In this document: piece by piece, positions 1-8,315 of the stretch
Numbering within the stretch: position 1 is the stretch's first letter
Layout of the letters: each line of letters begins with the position of its first letter
Assembly (NCBI GenBank): GCA_022496185.1
Contig: WTXG01000448.1
Span: forward strand, 1-21,934
Reading direction: 5' to 3'
From: Multifurca ochricompacta
Lineage: Eukaryota; Basidiomycota; Agaricomycetes; Russulales; Russulaceae
Length of the DNA stretch: 21,934 nucleotides
Program-made: the position numbers and the translations under genes
Notes under the pieces: generated by a model
Seen by the model: the letters and a program-made list of their open reading frames with translations, nothing else
Databases searched by the model: none
Told to the model about the DNA's origin: nothing

Positions 1-39
1 TTTTAGTTCGTAACCGTCGATGCTGGATATGTTTCGCAG
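1..39 (+). other. 3' end of an intron of the NACHT-ankyrin gene
   Basis: The sequence ends in a pyrimidine-containing tract and gtttcgcag, followed directly by a reading frame (GAG CAG TTG CAA AAG GAT) that matches the conserved segment just before the NACHT domain in fungal NACHT-ankyrin proteins. I therefore read the first 39 bases as the tail of an intron. The upstream exon or exons with the true start codon lie outside the window. The acceptor is inferred from frame and family only. Confidence 0.55.
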
Positions 40-3000
40 GTGAGCAGTTGCAAAAGGATGTCCGAAAATGGCTCTCTCCTCCCGACTCATCAAACAATCA
101 CAACAATGCGCGGGATCATCACCACGCCGGGACTGCAGCATGGTTTACCAAAGGCAGTACATTTGAGAAATGGCAAATGGATGGCTCCCTCTTGTGGATA
201 CACGGTAAACGTAAAGGGTTTCTCGGACTTGCCGTCTGTTTCAGTCGCTTATGGTTGCGGTGTCGCCCGATTTTATAGCTGGGTCCGGGAAAAGTATCCT
301 CTGGTGGGCGTCACACCAAGTCACCTCTTCCCATCCATCTACTGACATCATCAATTAGCTCCACCGTCATTGAAGAAGTCAAAGTCCTACACGATGCAGG
401 ATTGGTGTTGATGGGATATTTCTATTTTGACTTCGTAACTCTTGCAAAACAAGATATCCGAGGCTTGCTTACGTCCCTCCTTTCTCAACTCAGCGCCAAA
501 TCTGATCCTTGCCATGCGATTCTTTCTAACTTGTATTCAAAACACAACGCTGGATCACAACAACCTGATTATAATAACCTTTTTCGATGCTTGAAGGAGA
601 TGCTTGCACTGCCTAATAGGCCCGCGATTTATATCATTGTGGATGCCGTCGACGAATGTCCCAACACCTCTGGCATCGTATCCCCTCGTGGCCGAATCCT
701 TCTATTCTTCAAGGATCTCGTCGGGTTACAACTTCCAAATCTACACATCTGCGTCACGAGTCGGCCCGAAACTGACATTCTCGATGTTCTTGAACCTTTG
801 GCAACTCATACGGTCTCCCTCCACGACGAAGGCGGACAGAGGAACGATATCATCGATTACATCAACTTCGTCGTCCATATGCAGAGATGGAGAGCTGAGG
901 ATAAGAATCTGGTGATTGACAAGCTCTCACGGAGAGCCGACGGGATGTGAGCCCCGCCACACTTTTTAGGCGCCTTCTTACTCGGTTCTCACGACATCAC
1001 ACAGGTTTCGATGGGTATACTGTCAGCTCGAAACGTTATGTCGCTGTTTTCCGGCAGCGCTAAGGCGCGCTTTGGATGAATTGCCTGAAACCTTGGACGA
1101 AACTTACGAGCGCACGTTGCTAAACATCGAGAAGGAGAAACGAGAATATGCCTAAAGAATTTTCCAATGCCTCACAGTGTCTGTTCGTCCACTTCGTGTG
1201 GAAGAACTCGTCGAGGTTCTTGCTGTTCGTTTTGATACAGGACAGGTACCCCAATACGACGCGGATTGGCGCCCTGAAGATGCACAAAAGGCCATCTCAT
1301 CTGCATGTTCCAGTCTTATAACCATTGTCAATCTGGACGGCTCTCCAGTTGTTAAATTTTCGCATTTCTCTGTAAAGGAGTTCTTGATATCAAGTCGCCT
1401 AGCCGCTTCGGGAGAGATTCTCTCTCGCTTTCACATTCTTCCTGAACCGGCACATGCAGTTCTCGCCCAGGTTTCCCTCAGTATCCTTCTCCAACTAGAT
1501 GATAAGGTCGACAAAGATCGAATCAAACAGTTTCCACTCGCTCTGTATGCCGCTCAGCACTGGGTGGAACATTCCAAGTTTGGAAATGTATCTGGATCAT
1601 CCACTATACAGGACATGATGGAGCGTTTGTTCGACCCGGACAAGCCATACTTTGGGACATGGGTGTGGATACACGATATCGACTTTCCTTGGAGGGAGCG
1701 CATGTCCACCACACGTCCGACACGACCGGACAATATCCCGCTATACTATGTGGCTCTCTGCGGATTCTATCGAGTTGCAGAGGAGCTGATGGTCGCTCAC
1801 CCACAGGACATGAATACGAGGGGCGGATATTACGGGAGTGCGTTGGGTGCTTCGCTGGCGAAGGGACATATTAATATCGCAAAGTCTCTTCTTCAGAGAA
1901 GTGTCGATGTGGATTGCCGAGATCACAATGGCCAGAGTTTGCTTCACAGAGCATCTGCTGGGGGGCATCGTGATGTCGTGGTATTGTTGGTTGAGCATGG
2001 CGCGAAGATCAACATAGAAAACGAGTGGGGGGAGACACCATTATTCGAGGCGTCAAGATACGGCGAAACTGAAGTTGCACGAATATTATTGCGGCACGGC
2101 GCGGATGTGAATACGAAGAACAAGAATGGATTGACCCCGTTGATACATGCATCACGATGTGGGCATCACGCTGTCGTGCAATTACTGTTCGACAGTGGCG
2201 CATCCTATGACATCCGTAATAACGACAGCTGGACTCCATTGCAATCAGCATCCTACGGTGGACATCTCGATGTTGTAGAGTTGCTTGACCGCGGCGCGGA
2301 TGTTAACTCTCAGAGCAACGATGGCTTGACGCCATTGAGCTTTGCATCAATAAACGGTCATACTAGTATCGTACGACTATTACTCGACAGGGGTGCATCC
2401 ATCGACATCCGCGACAACGACGGCTGCACTGCATTACAGAAGGCATCCGGCGCTGGACATCTCGATGTTGTAAAGGAGTTGCTTGACCACGGCGCGGGTG
2501 TTAACTCTCAGAGCAACGATGGCTTGACGCCATTGAGCTTTGCATCAATAAACGGTCATACTAGTATCGTGCGACTATTACTCGACAGGGGTGCATCCAT
2601 CGACATCCGCGACGACCACGGCTGCACTGCATTACAGTTAGCATCCAGCGAGAGACATCTCGATCTTGTGAAGGAGTTGCTTGACCACGGTGCGGATGTT
2701 AACATTCCGGATAAAAATGGCTTGACGCCATTGATGTCAGCATCAGAATTCGGAAACGATGATGTCGTGCGATTATTGCTCAGCAGTGGCGCGTCTGTGG
2801 ACAGTTGCGACAGTGCTGGCTGGACTTCGTTACACTTCGCTGCAAAGAATGGGAATCTCAACACTGTCAGGTTGCTGATCGGTCGTGGAGCCAATGTTGA
2901 CCTACGGAATAACGCCGAAGAGACTGCTTTTGACCTGGCATCTCACAACACGGAAGAAAGGGTTGCAAGTGCCTTAGCCGAGCGTATGGAAGACATGACC

Positions 3001-3678
3001 CCTCGTGACAGCATGGTCTTGACTACATGGAATATACCACGACAAGATGCGCATCTCGATGATGCACAGTCACCAATAAAGCCCAGTGTGCACGTGGGTA
3101 CAAATACCTCTGACGATGAAGAGGAAGAAGAAAGTGAGGAAGAAAACGGAGAAATTACTCTGCTTTCCACAATGAAGAATAATGGACGCCTCAACATTGT
3201 GCGATCATTACTTGATCGTGGCGCAGATGTCAATGAACGGGATGAGTATCTCCAAACGCCCTTGGCCGTGGCATCGGCTAGAGGAAGTCTTGGAATTGCG
3301 AACCTGTTGATTGAGCGCGGCGCAGAGATCAATTGCCGGGACGATCGGGGCTCGACGCCATTGCATGTAGCAATAATACACGGATGCATCAATGTTGCGC
3401 GGTTGTTACTTGACCACGGCGCGATTGTGGACGCAAAGGATCAGGAACAACAGACTCCATTGCATCTAGCAGCAAGTAACGGTCCGTTAAAGGTGGTACA
3501 GTTATTAGTAGAACGAGGGGCGAATGTTCACGTGCAGAACGATGATGGTAGGACACCATCTCAAGAAGCATTGGCCCTAGGACAACGGGAGATTGCACGA
3601 TTGTTGTTGGAGTGTGCGGAGCCAATCCGCGGTGGGTGCGAGGCAAAGTGTTCCCAAAGAAAGAGGAGAAGAGAGTGA
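40..3678 (+). CDS. NLR-like NACHT domain / ankyrin-repeat protein, 5' partial, with one in-frame stop
   Basis: This is a STAND-type NTPase receptor of the fungal NLR class, cytosolic by family; the ligand is unknown. Exons are 40-210, 279-303, 359-946 and 1005-3678. Joining them restores a pre-NACHT segment (KWLSPPD...NHNNAR), Walker A (GKPGSGKS, split by two introns), Walker B (IYIIVDAVDEC, about 627-659) and an arginine motif (ICVTSRPE, about 747-770). A conserved HFSVKEFL block (about 1360-1383) follows. About 17 ankyrin repeats then form two arrays: roughly 1834-3000 and, after an acidic spacer (about 3110-3155), 3157-3620. TAA at 1153-1155 interrupts an otherwise open frame at a position usually held by His or a similar residue before the RLFQCL-like motif. 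The frame is open on both sides, so the lesion is single and may be recent. Either the gene is a young pseudogene or it makes a truncated NACHT-only protein. The family call is secure; the activity state is not. Confidence 0.87.
211..278 (+). other. Intron (68 nt) within the Walker A loop
   Basis: The donor is GTAAAG and the acceptor TTTTATAG. Removing the intron joins CAC GGT AAA C with CT GGG TCC GGG AAA AGT and creates HGKPGSGKS, the expected P-loop. A donor 7 nt upstream (GTAAAC) would also be in frame-compatible sequence but would lose the Gly-Lys at the start of the loop. Confidence 0.8.
304..358 (+). other. Intron (55 nt) just after the P-loop
   Basis: The donor is GTGGGC and the acceptor AATTAG, with a branch-like ACTGAC at 341-346. 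Splicing joins CTC TG with C TCC ACC GTC and gives SILCSTVIEEVK, the family-typical continuation of the Walker A helix. Without splicing the frame stops at 343. Confidence 0.82.
947..1004 (+). other. Intron (58 nt) after the ADGM motif
   Basis: The donor is GTGAGC and the acceptor CACACAG. Splicing joins GGG AT with G TTT CGA TGG GTA TAC and gives ADGMFRWVYCQL, a highly conserved string at the end of the NACHT region in this family. Unspliced, the frame ends at a TGA inside the donor. Confidence 0.87.
1153..1155 (+). other. Premature in-frame TAA in the NLR gene
   Basis: The spliced frame reads KREYA, TAA, RIFQCL. There is no frameshift: the same frame continues to 3678. A canonical intron cannot easily remove the stop, because the only GT upstream in the local exon (1116) with the AG at 1156-1157 would give a 42-nt intron that deletes a conserved helix. 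Confidence 0.85.
2261..2652 (+). repeat. Tandem duplication of a two-ankyrin-repeat unit (about 195/198 bp)
   Basis: Copy 1 spans about 2261-2454 and copy 2 about 2455-2652. The stretch from GTTAACTCTCAGAGCAACG through the ACTAGT site to CGACATCCGCGAC is almost identical in both copies, so the protein repeats the LTPLSFASINGH...CTAL pattern twice. Copy 1 is 3 nt shorter in VVELLDRG compared with VVKELLDHG. The start of a third, more diverged unit follows at about 2653. Other repeats in the array are much more diverged, so this duplication is recent. Confidence 0.9.
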
Positions 3679-5005
3679 GAGGAGGGGTCCTGAGATATCT
3701 AGGACTTTGTACAAGGGTGCGCTGTGCTTGTACTTGTGAATACGCTGTTTACTGGTTCCGTTTGACCTTGCGCTTGACGTCGTCGAGAAGTTCTTTAGCA
3801 CACAAAAGAAAGATAAAGAGAGAGAGAAATGCCATTTGATTTCTGCTTCTGGTTATGTACCTTTATATACTTGCAGAAAGACCTACTGTAGTTATGAAGC
3901 AGAAAGGGGGTGAATTAGGATTGAAAGGAGACAAGTGAGATAATACCAGGCAATAAAGGCGGAGATGATGTAGACGGAGAGGTAGAAACCTGGCAATTAA
4001 GACGGGGAGGTAGTGAAACTGGTGATAGGAATGGACAGGCATGCGGCCCGGAATGCAAATGATAAGATATACGAAACTAGATCATAAGTGCTCTAATTCA
4101 GGAGAGGCAATAGCTGGCTGTCTCCTGCTCAATGCCCGAGCCATCCTTACAAGGGTATGAAGCGCGTGGAGTATAGATCATTAGCAACGGCAGATCTGAC
4201 TGACTGACTCAGTACTATTATCTGAAATATCCTACATTCTTGTTGTTCCATTTGGGTGCCACATACCACAGTCAACACACCTCTTCATAGCTACTATTAT
4301 CTCAACGACTCCCTAGCCTTCTCAAGTGTTTCGATATCAAGCCTCACATCCTTAGCTAACCTTGGTCTTGACTGTCTAGCCTTTCTTCTCCCTCGGTAGA
4401 CGACGTTCATACGCTCGGCGCATCGATGACAAGCAAAACTCCCAGCTGTCGTGTTCAAGAAATAGGGCACATTGACAGAGGCTTGAAAAACGATGTCCAT
4501 CTTACATACTTTAGAACGGCCAGTTTAATGCATGCACCCCTATGAGAGCGCGCGTACCGGTGTCTGTATTGAAACGAAAGACTGTCAGGGTTAAGGTTAC
4601 ATCCAAAATTGACTCACTGAAGAATCAGGCATGGTGCAGACTGTACTTTAGATGCTACTTTACTACTCTATCTCACCTTGTATGTGTAGAGGCTTAGATG
4701 CTTTCAATAATGCGATAGCAACTTAATTTCTGTAGCATATTTACATAGGCTTTTATATACATCTGCATGTACTAATCAGCTATTAATCTAATTGTAAGTA
4801 CAACATGTTTATAATGTGATTATAGTCACATGACCGCTTTCGGATGTATTAGGATCATTAAGTATCTAAGTGATTGTGATCGGCTGCATTATCTCTGAAA
4901 CACATGATCACAATCTTATGTCGGACTGATCTCCAGTAGCTCTGTACCGGTACTCTGGTTCAACACCCACTGGGGCTAAGACTAGTGATTGTCAAGGGTT
5001 TTCAT

Positions 5006-5095
5006 ACCCGCACGGGTAAGCGCCATGGGTTTTGCTGGGTATGGGTACAGGTATATGGCTCCCAACCGTGGAAACCCATACCCGTGCGGCGGGTT
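5006..5095. repeat. Imperfect inverted repeat rich in ACCCG/CGGGT
   Basis: The left arm at about 5006-5033 (ACCCGCACGGGTA then TGGGTTT) is matched by the reverse complement of about 5072-5095, with small insertions in each arm. The loop contains further GGGTATGGGTACAGG-type sequence. The same word family recurs at 5938-6040. The function is unknown: it may be a foldback element or degenerate low-complexity DNA. Confidence 0.5.
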
Positions 5096-5516
5096 TGGTG
5101 GGTATAGGCGCCGATTATCCATTGACAAGATCAGTAGAAATTCTAAGATAAAACACATCTGCAGCCACAAAAATACAAGATCTCATCTGATGTATGATAC
5201 AGGGTGGCTTTAAATATATTCTAGTGTTATCCTACAAAATATCAAAGCAGATCAACAGTGCGATGTAAAATAAAAGTGTTATCAGTGATCTACATTCTTG
5301 AAAATCATGATGCATCTGTTTTATTAACGCGCGACCAATTCTGCTGGTCTGGCACTATCTAAAATACTCTCTAGACTACTTTAGACTATTCTATAATTTA
5401 ATTATCAAATTACTTTATTGAAACAAGGCCCGTGTGTATCTACAAGCTGCATGGGGCAGTGACTACATTGCATCGCATGGTGGTCTGACCTCCTTCCTAT
5501 TAAGGAAGGTTGACTT

Positions 5517-5885
5517 AAATGCACAGAAATGTGCATCCAGGGACCAGGACAGTCATGCTTGTATGAAATGAAACTAGAATAATAAAATAATAATGTAAAT
5601 AAAAGATCCTTTTAATCTTCTGAACATAAAACAACAATTTTTGAGGAATCTTGAGTAGCCATAAATGAATGCATTGTGTCCAAGTGCTTATCTCCTTGAT
5701 CGGGATGGCCCGGGCCATTTACCCGAAATGCACAGAAATGCAAAGAACAGTCACACTCATATAAAATTGAAACCAGAATAATAAAATAAAAATGGAATAA
5801 TAAATTATCTTAATCTTATGAACATAAAATAGGAATCTTTGAGGGATCTTGAGTAGCCATAAATGAATGCGTTGTGTCTGAGTGC
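5517..5885. repeat. Diverged direct duplication (units of about 171 and 160 bp)
   Basis: Unit 1 is 5517-5687 and unit 2 is 5726-5885. Both begin AAATGCACAGAAATG, contain GAAAC..AGAATAATAAAATAA and GAACATAAAA, and end with TTGAGTAGCCATAAATGAATG, a GTTGTGTC-like word and AGTGC. The spacer is 38 bp. Indels and substitutions between the units indicate an older duplication. Neither unit encodes a protein. Confidence 0.75.
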
Positions 5886-5898
5886 GTAGGGCTGCGCA

Positions 5899-6050
5899 CC
5901 GTCCGTTTTATGGTAACGGCCGTCCATTTGATGGTAATAGGACGGGTACGGCTGACCCATCCACTGTCCGTTTTTTGTACTCACTGGATCGCTGACGGGT
6001 ACGGTACGGGTACGGATACGGCCGTTTACGGTAGACGGTAGTAGACGGTA
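5899..6050. repeat. ACGG/GGGTACGG low-complexity patch
   Basis: The block contains CCGTCC near 5899 and 5921, GACGGGTACGG at 5941 and 5993, GGTACGGGTACGGATACGG at about 6003-6021, and three GTAGACGGTA-type words at the end. ACGGCCGT occurs at about 5916 and 6018, but it is self-palindromic, so the inverted-repeat evidence is weak. The patch lies about 155 bp from the 5' LTR. Confidence 0.5.
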
Positions 6051-6205
6051 GTACTACAGAAAATAAAGTTGTGCATGGCAGCATGAGCAAGATGCTTAGA
6101 GTGATAAAGTAATTAATAGGTGCATTCTTGAGGGTATTCTAGAGAGAATAAAGAGTCGAGCGGGTAGCGCGAGCAGGAGTTTTAGAGCAATGAAGCGACG
6201 GACGG

Positions 6206-6784
6206 TGTTACGAACCCCGTCTCTTCCTGTCTTTTTCTTCCTACCCAACAACGACCCCTCTTTGCCGCCTACCTTACACTACCAGATTACGTCTCCATCG
6301 TGGGATCCGTCATGTGCTTTACTTCCCTCCCCGTGATTGACTTTGTCTCTGTTTGTCTCGCTTTGTCTATGATTGACTCCTCTTCTCTTATCTCTTATCG
6401 TATGACCGGACACTTACTTAGTTCCCTATCAGAAGCTAGGCTTTACGCCCTTCGCTTTCGTATATTTGGGCCCACATGACTCCGAGTTCTTATCTCATAG
6501 ACGCCCACTGAATTACATATATAAGTCCGCTGTAGCTACCTTGTAGACCTCAGACTCGACTTATTGAATACATCGGTGTTTGTCTTCTGGACTTCCCTTT
6601 GAAACCTCTGACTCGATCGTCTCAGTGCTTTGGGCACTTTCCGCTTAACATTGTCACTCGGGAACAGCCCCGTTGACTTTGACTCATCCACTTGCACTCC
6701 AAGAGGCCTTATTGGTCTCTTATCTGAACATACGAACAAAGCTGTCGCACAAGTCGTGCAGAACGTCTCGCACCGGACGTAACA
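6206..6784 (+). repeat. 5' LTR (579 bp)
   Basis: The LTR runs from TGTTACGAACCCCG to GGACGTAACA and is matched along its whole length by 13076-13649. It contains a TATA box, and the U3/R boundary can be placed near 6552 from the self-priming complementarity. Confidence 0.93.
6518..6562 (+). promoter_or_regulatory. LTR core promoter and predicted transcript start
   Basis: TATATAA at 6518-6524 lies 34 nt upstream of A6552. The first 11 nt from A6552 (AGACTCGACTT, 6552-6562) are exactly complementary to 6787-6797 just after the LTR. In Tf1-type elements the mRNA 5' end is the primer, so this places the transcription start at about 6552. The same arrangement is kept in the 3' LTR (TATATAA 13384-13390, AGACTCGACTT 13418-13428). 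The start site is inferred, not measured. Confidence 0.7.
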
Positions 6785-6786
6785 TC

Positions 6787-6797
6787 AAGTCGAGTCT
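6787..6797 (+). other. Primer-binding site, Tf1-like self-priming
   Basis: AAGTCGAGTCT, 2 nt after the LTR end, is the perfect reverse complement of AGACTCGACTT at 6552-6562 (11 of 11). No TGG-initial tRNA-type primer site lies at the expected place next to the LTR. Tf1 of fission yeast uses an 11-nt complement of its own mRNA 5' end, so both length and position agree. Confidence 0.78.
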
Positions 6798-6803
6798 CTC
6801 ACA

Positions 6804-8315
6804 GTGGCTTCCAGCCGCAGTCAGACCCTCTTTCGGGAAGAACTCATCGAACGCAGAGACGAGAATAATCTTTCACAGCAAGTACTTGGCTCTGCCGCCT
6901 GGAAAGATTTTGAGTCCGAGTTTGGATACTACGTCTATCATGACGGAAGATACCAACTGGTAGAATACGACGAAGAGAAGAGAGTTTGGTATTGTATCCG
7001 ATACTCGGACAGTCGAAACTCTTGGGTTACAACCAGACCGGCCCCACCTGAATTTGGACTAGGCCCGTGGAGAGAAAATCCCCCGGCCATTGTCACGGAC
7101 TCTGAACCAGAGGAGTACGTAGAAGAACATAGCGAAGAAGCACTGGTATTAGCGTCGTCTACAGCCCCAGTTGCACCCGAAGTTGTCACATTCAGAGCCC
7201 CTGCTTTGACAACTCCCCAGATTTCTATACAATCCACCGACACCATCACCCCGTTTTACCAGAACATGTCCACCATTGCCGCCCAGCTTCCAGACCCCGC
7301 CCCACCAGCCCCAGTGGCGGCACCACCAAATATTCCTCCCCCGTCCGGACGATTATCAGGAGTGCTTCCCCAAACGTTCACTGGGGACCGCTCACAAAGC
7401 AAAAAATTCATGTTGGAGTTCACAACCTTTAAAAACTTCAACCATGATGTCCCGCAGATTGTCAATCCTTTTCAACGAGCCAATCTGTTCCTTTCCCTGA
7501 TTCGGGGGGATGCGGTTGACGACTGGACCATGGAACAGCTGGAATGGCTGAATGAACAAGTCGAAAGTGGGCGTCGTACCACTAGTGAAGGTCTTTGGGA
7601 GACCATCGCTGAGCGGTTTAAGGATGCCTTCACGGATGGGCAGGCCAAGCAGAAGGCAGCCCGGGAGCTAAAGTCCCTCAGAATGGAGAAGGGAGAACTT
7701 GACGCATATGTCACCAAGTTCAGAAGTCTAGCCAACAGAGCCGGCTATGACACGGACGAAGAGGCAACGTTAGACCTCTTTTCACAAGGTTTACCCAACC
7801 CCCTTGTCAAAAATATTATTCAGTTTCACCACCCCCATGACTGGGATACTTGGGTTGACGCTGCTCGGAGGCAGCAACAAGACTACCTTGACTTCCAGAC
7901 AAGGTTTGGAGTTGACACCAAAAAGGGAAAGACCCGGGACCAGTGGAAGACAGCGTTCGGAGTGAAGCCCACACCACATGGGCAGAGGGATCCAAACGCT
8001 ATGGATACCTCTGCAGATCGGGCCCGAGCTCGGGCAGCTCTTACAGAAGACGAGCGGCAGACACTAATGAAGGAAGGACGCTGCTTCCGTTGCAGAGCAT
8101 TGGGACATATGTCCCAGGACTGTCCCAAGAAGGGAGCACGAGTTGCTGTCGTCACGGTGGCACCAGAACACCCTGTTCAGAACAACCCCCCCACCATGGA
8201 CAAGCAATCAAAAGAAGAGAAGGCTCAGGATATATGGGCCAACATGATGAAGGAGAGCGAGGAAGTGCGCGCCATACTAGTAGAGAAGGCGTTTGCAAAG
8301 AAGGATTTTTGTTAG
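6804..8315 (+). CDS. gag: Gag polyprotein (capsid and nucleocapsid)
   Basis: The frame is about 503 codons. Residues about 190-370 form a retrotransposon Gag capsid region (FLSLIRGDAVDDW, then LWETIAERFKDAF, ELKSLRMEKGELDAYVTKF, FSQGLP). A CCHC zinc knuckle CFRCRALGHMSQDC (CX2CX4HX4C) lies near residue 430. The N-terminal part contains YYVYHDGRYQLVEYDEEKRVWY and a Pro-rich stretch. The frame is open from a TAA at 6780 onward but has no ATG before 7266. The codon at 6804 is GTG in a start-like context (CACAGTGGC), so I infer ATG changed to GTG. The product assembles the virus-like particle and packages the RNA. It overlaps pol, which is in the -1 frame. Confidence 0.88.
   Translation: MASSRSQTLFREELIERRDENNLSQQVLGSAAWKDFESEFGYYVYHDGRYQLVEYDEEKRVWYCIRYSDSRNSWVTTRPAPPEFGLGPWRENPPAIVTDSEPEEYVEEHSEEALVLASSTAPVAPEVVTFRAPALTTPQISIQSTDTITPFYQNMSTIAAQLPDPAPPAPVAAPPNIPPPSGRLSGVLPQTFTGDRSQSKKFMLEFTTFKNFNHDVPQIVNPFQRANLFLSLIRGDAVDDWTMEQLEWLNEQVESGRRTTSEGLWETIAERFKDAFTDGQAKQKAARELKSLRMEKGELDAYVTKFRSLANRAGYDTDEEATLDLFSQGLPNPLVKNIIQFHHPHDWDTWVDAARRQQQDYLDFQTRFGVDTKKGKTRDQWKTAFGVKPTPHGQRDPNAMDTSADRARARAALTEDERQTLMKEGRCFRCRALGHMSQDCPKKGARVAVVTVAPEHPVQNNPPTMDKQSKEEKAQDIWANMMKESEEVRAILVEKAFAKKDFC
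8303..8312 (+). other. gag-pol frame change at a T5 run
   Basis: Gag reads GAT TTT TGT TAG at its end, while pol reads GGA TTT TTG TTA through the same bases, so pol is in the -1 frame. A P-site slip on TTT within ATTTTTG is possible, but no canonical X XXY YYZ heptamer is in phase. One extra T here would fuse gag and pol directly. Whether this is programmed frameshifting or a one-base deletion cannot be told from one copy. Confidence 0.5.

Larger units (their letters stand above)
3679..6205. other. Gene-free, AT-rich intergenic region
   Basis: No recognisable protein, tRNA or rRNA is seen over about 2.5 kb. The first few hundred bases are presumably the 3' UTR and downstream flank of the NLR gene. 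The rest is AT-rich and holds the repeat structures listed separately. A 67-codon reading frame on the minus strand (4297-4500) has no recognisable motif beyond a CHRC pair and is not called. Confidence 0.6.

Noticed and set aside
1116..1157. A 42-nt intron that would remove the NLR stop codon
   Set aside because: GTTGCT is a weak donor, the length is below the other introns here, and it would delete a conserved helix; kept only as something RNA reads could test.
2943..3392. 149-codon minus-strand frame within the ankyrin gene
   Set aside because: Serine-rich shadow of the ankyrin coding strand with no independent features.
4297..4500. 67-codon minus-strand frame with a CHRC pair and basic residues
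   Set aside because: Short, no recognised family, no flanking exon signals that extend it, in AT-rich non-coding DNA; open by chance is at least as likely.
4960..4980. GGTTCAACACCC resembling a tRNA B box
   Set aside because: No 5-bp T stem around it, no matching acceptor stem or A box at the right distance; not a tRNA.
5938..6040. GGGTACGG repeats as a telomere-like array
   Set aside because: Fungal telomeres are TTAGGG-type and regular; this patch is irregular and internal.
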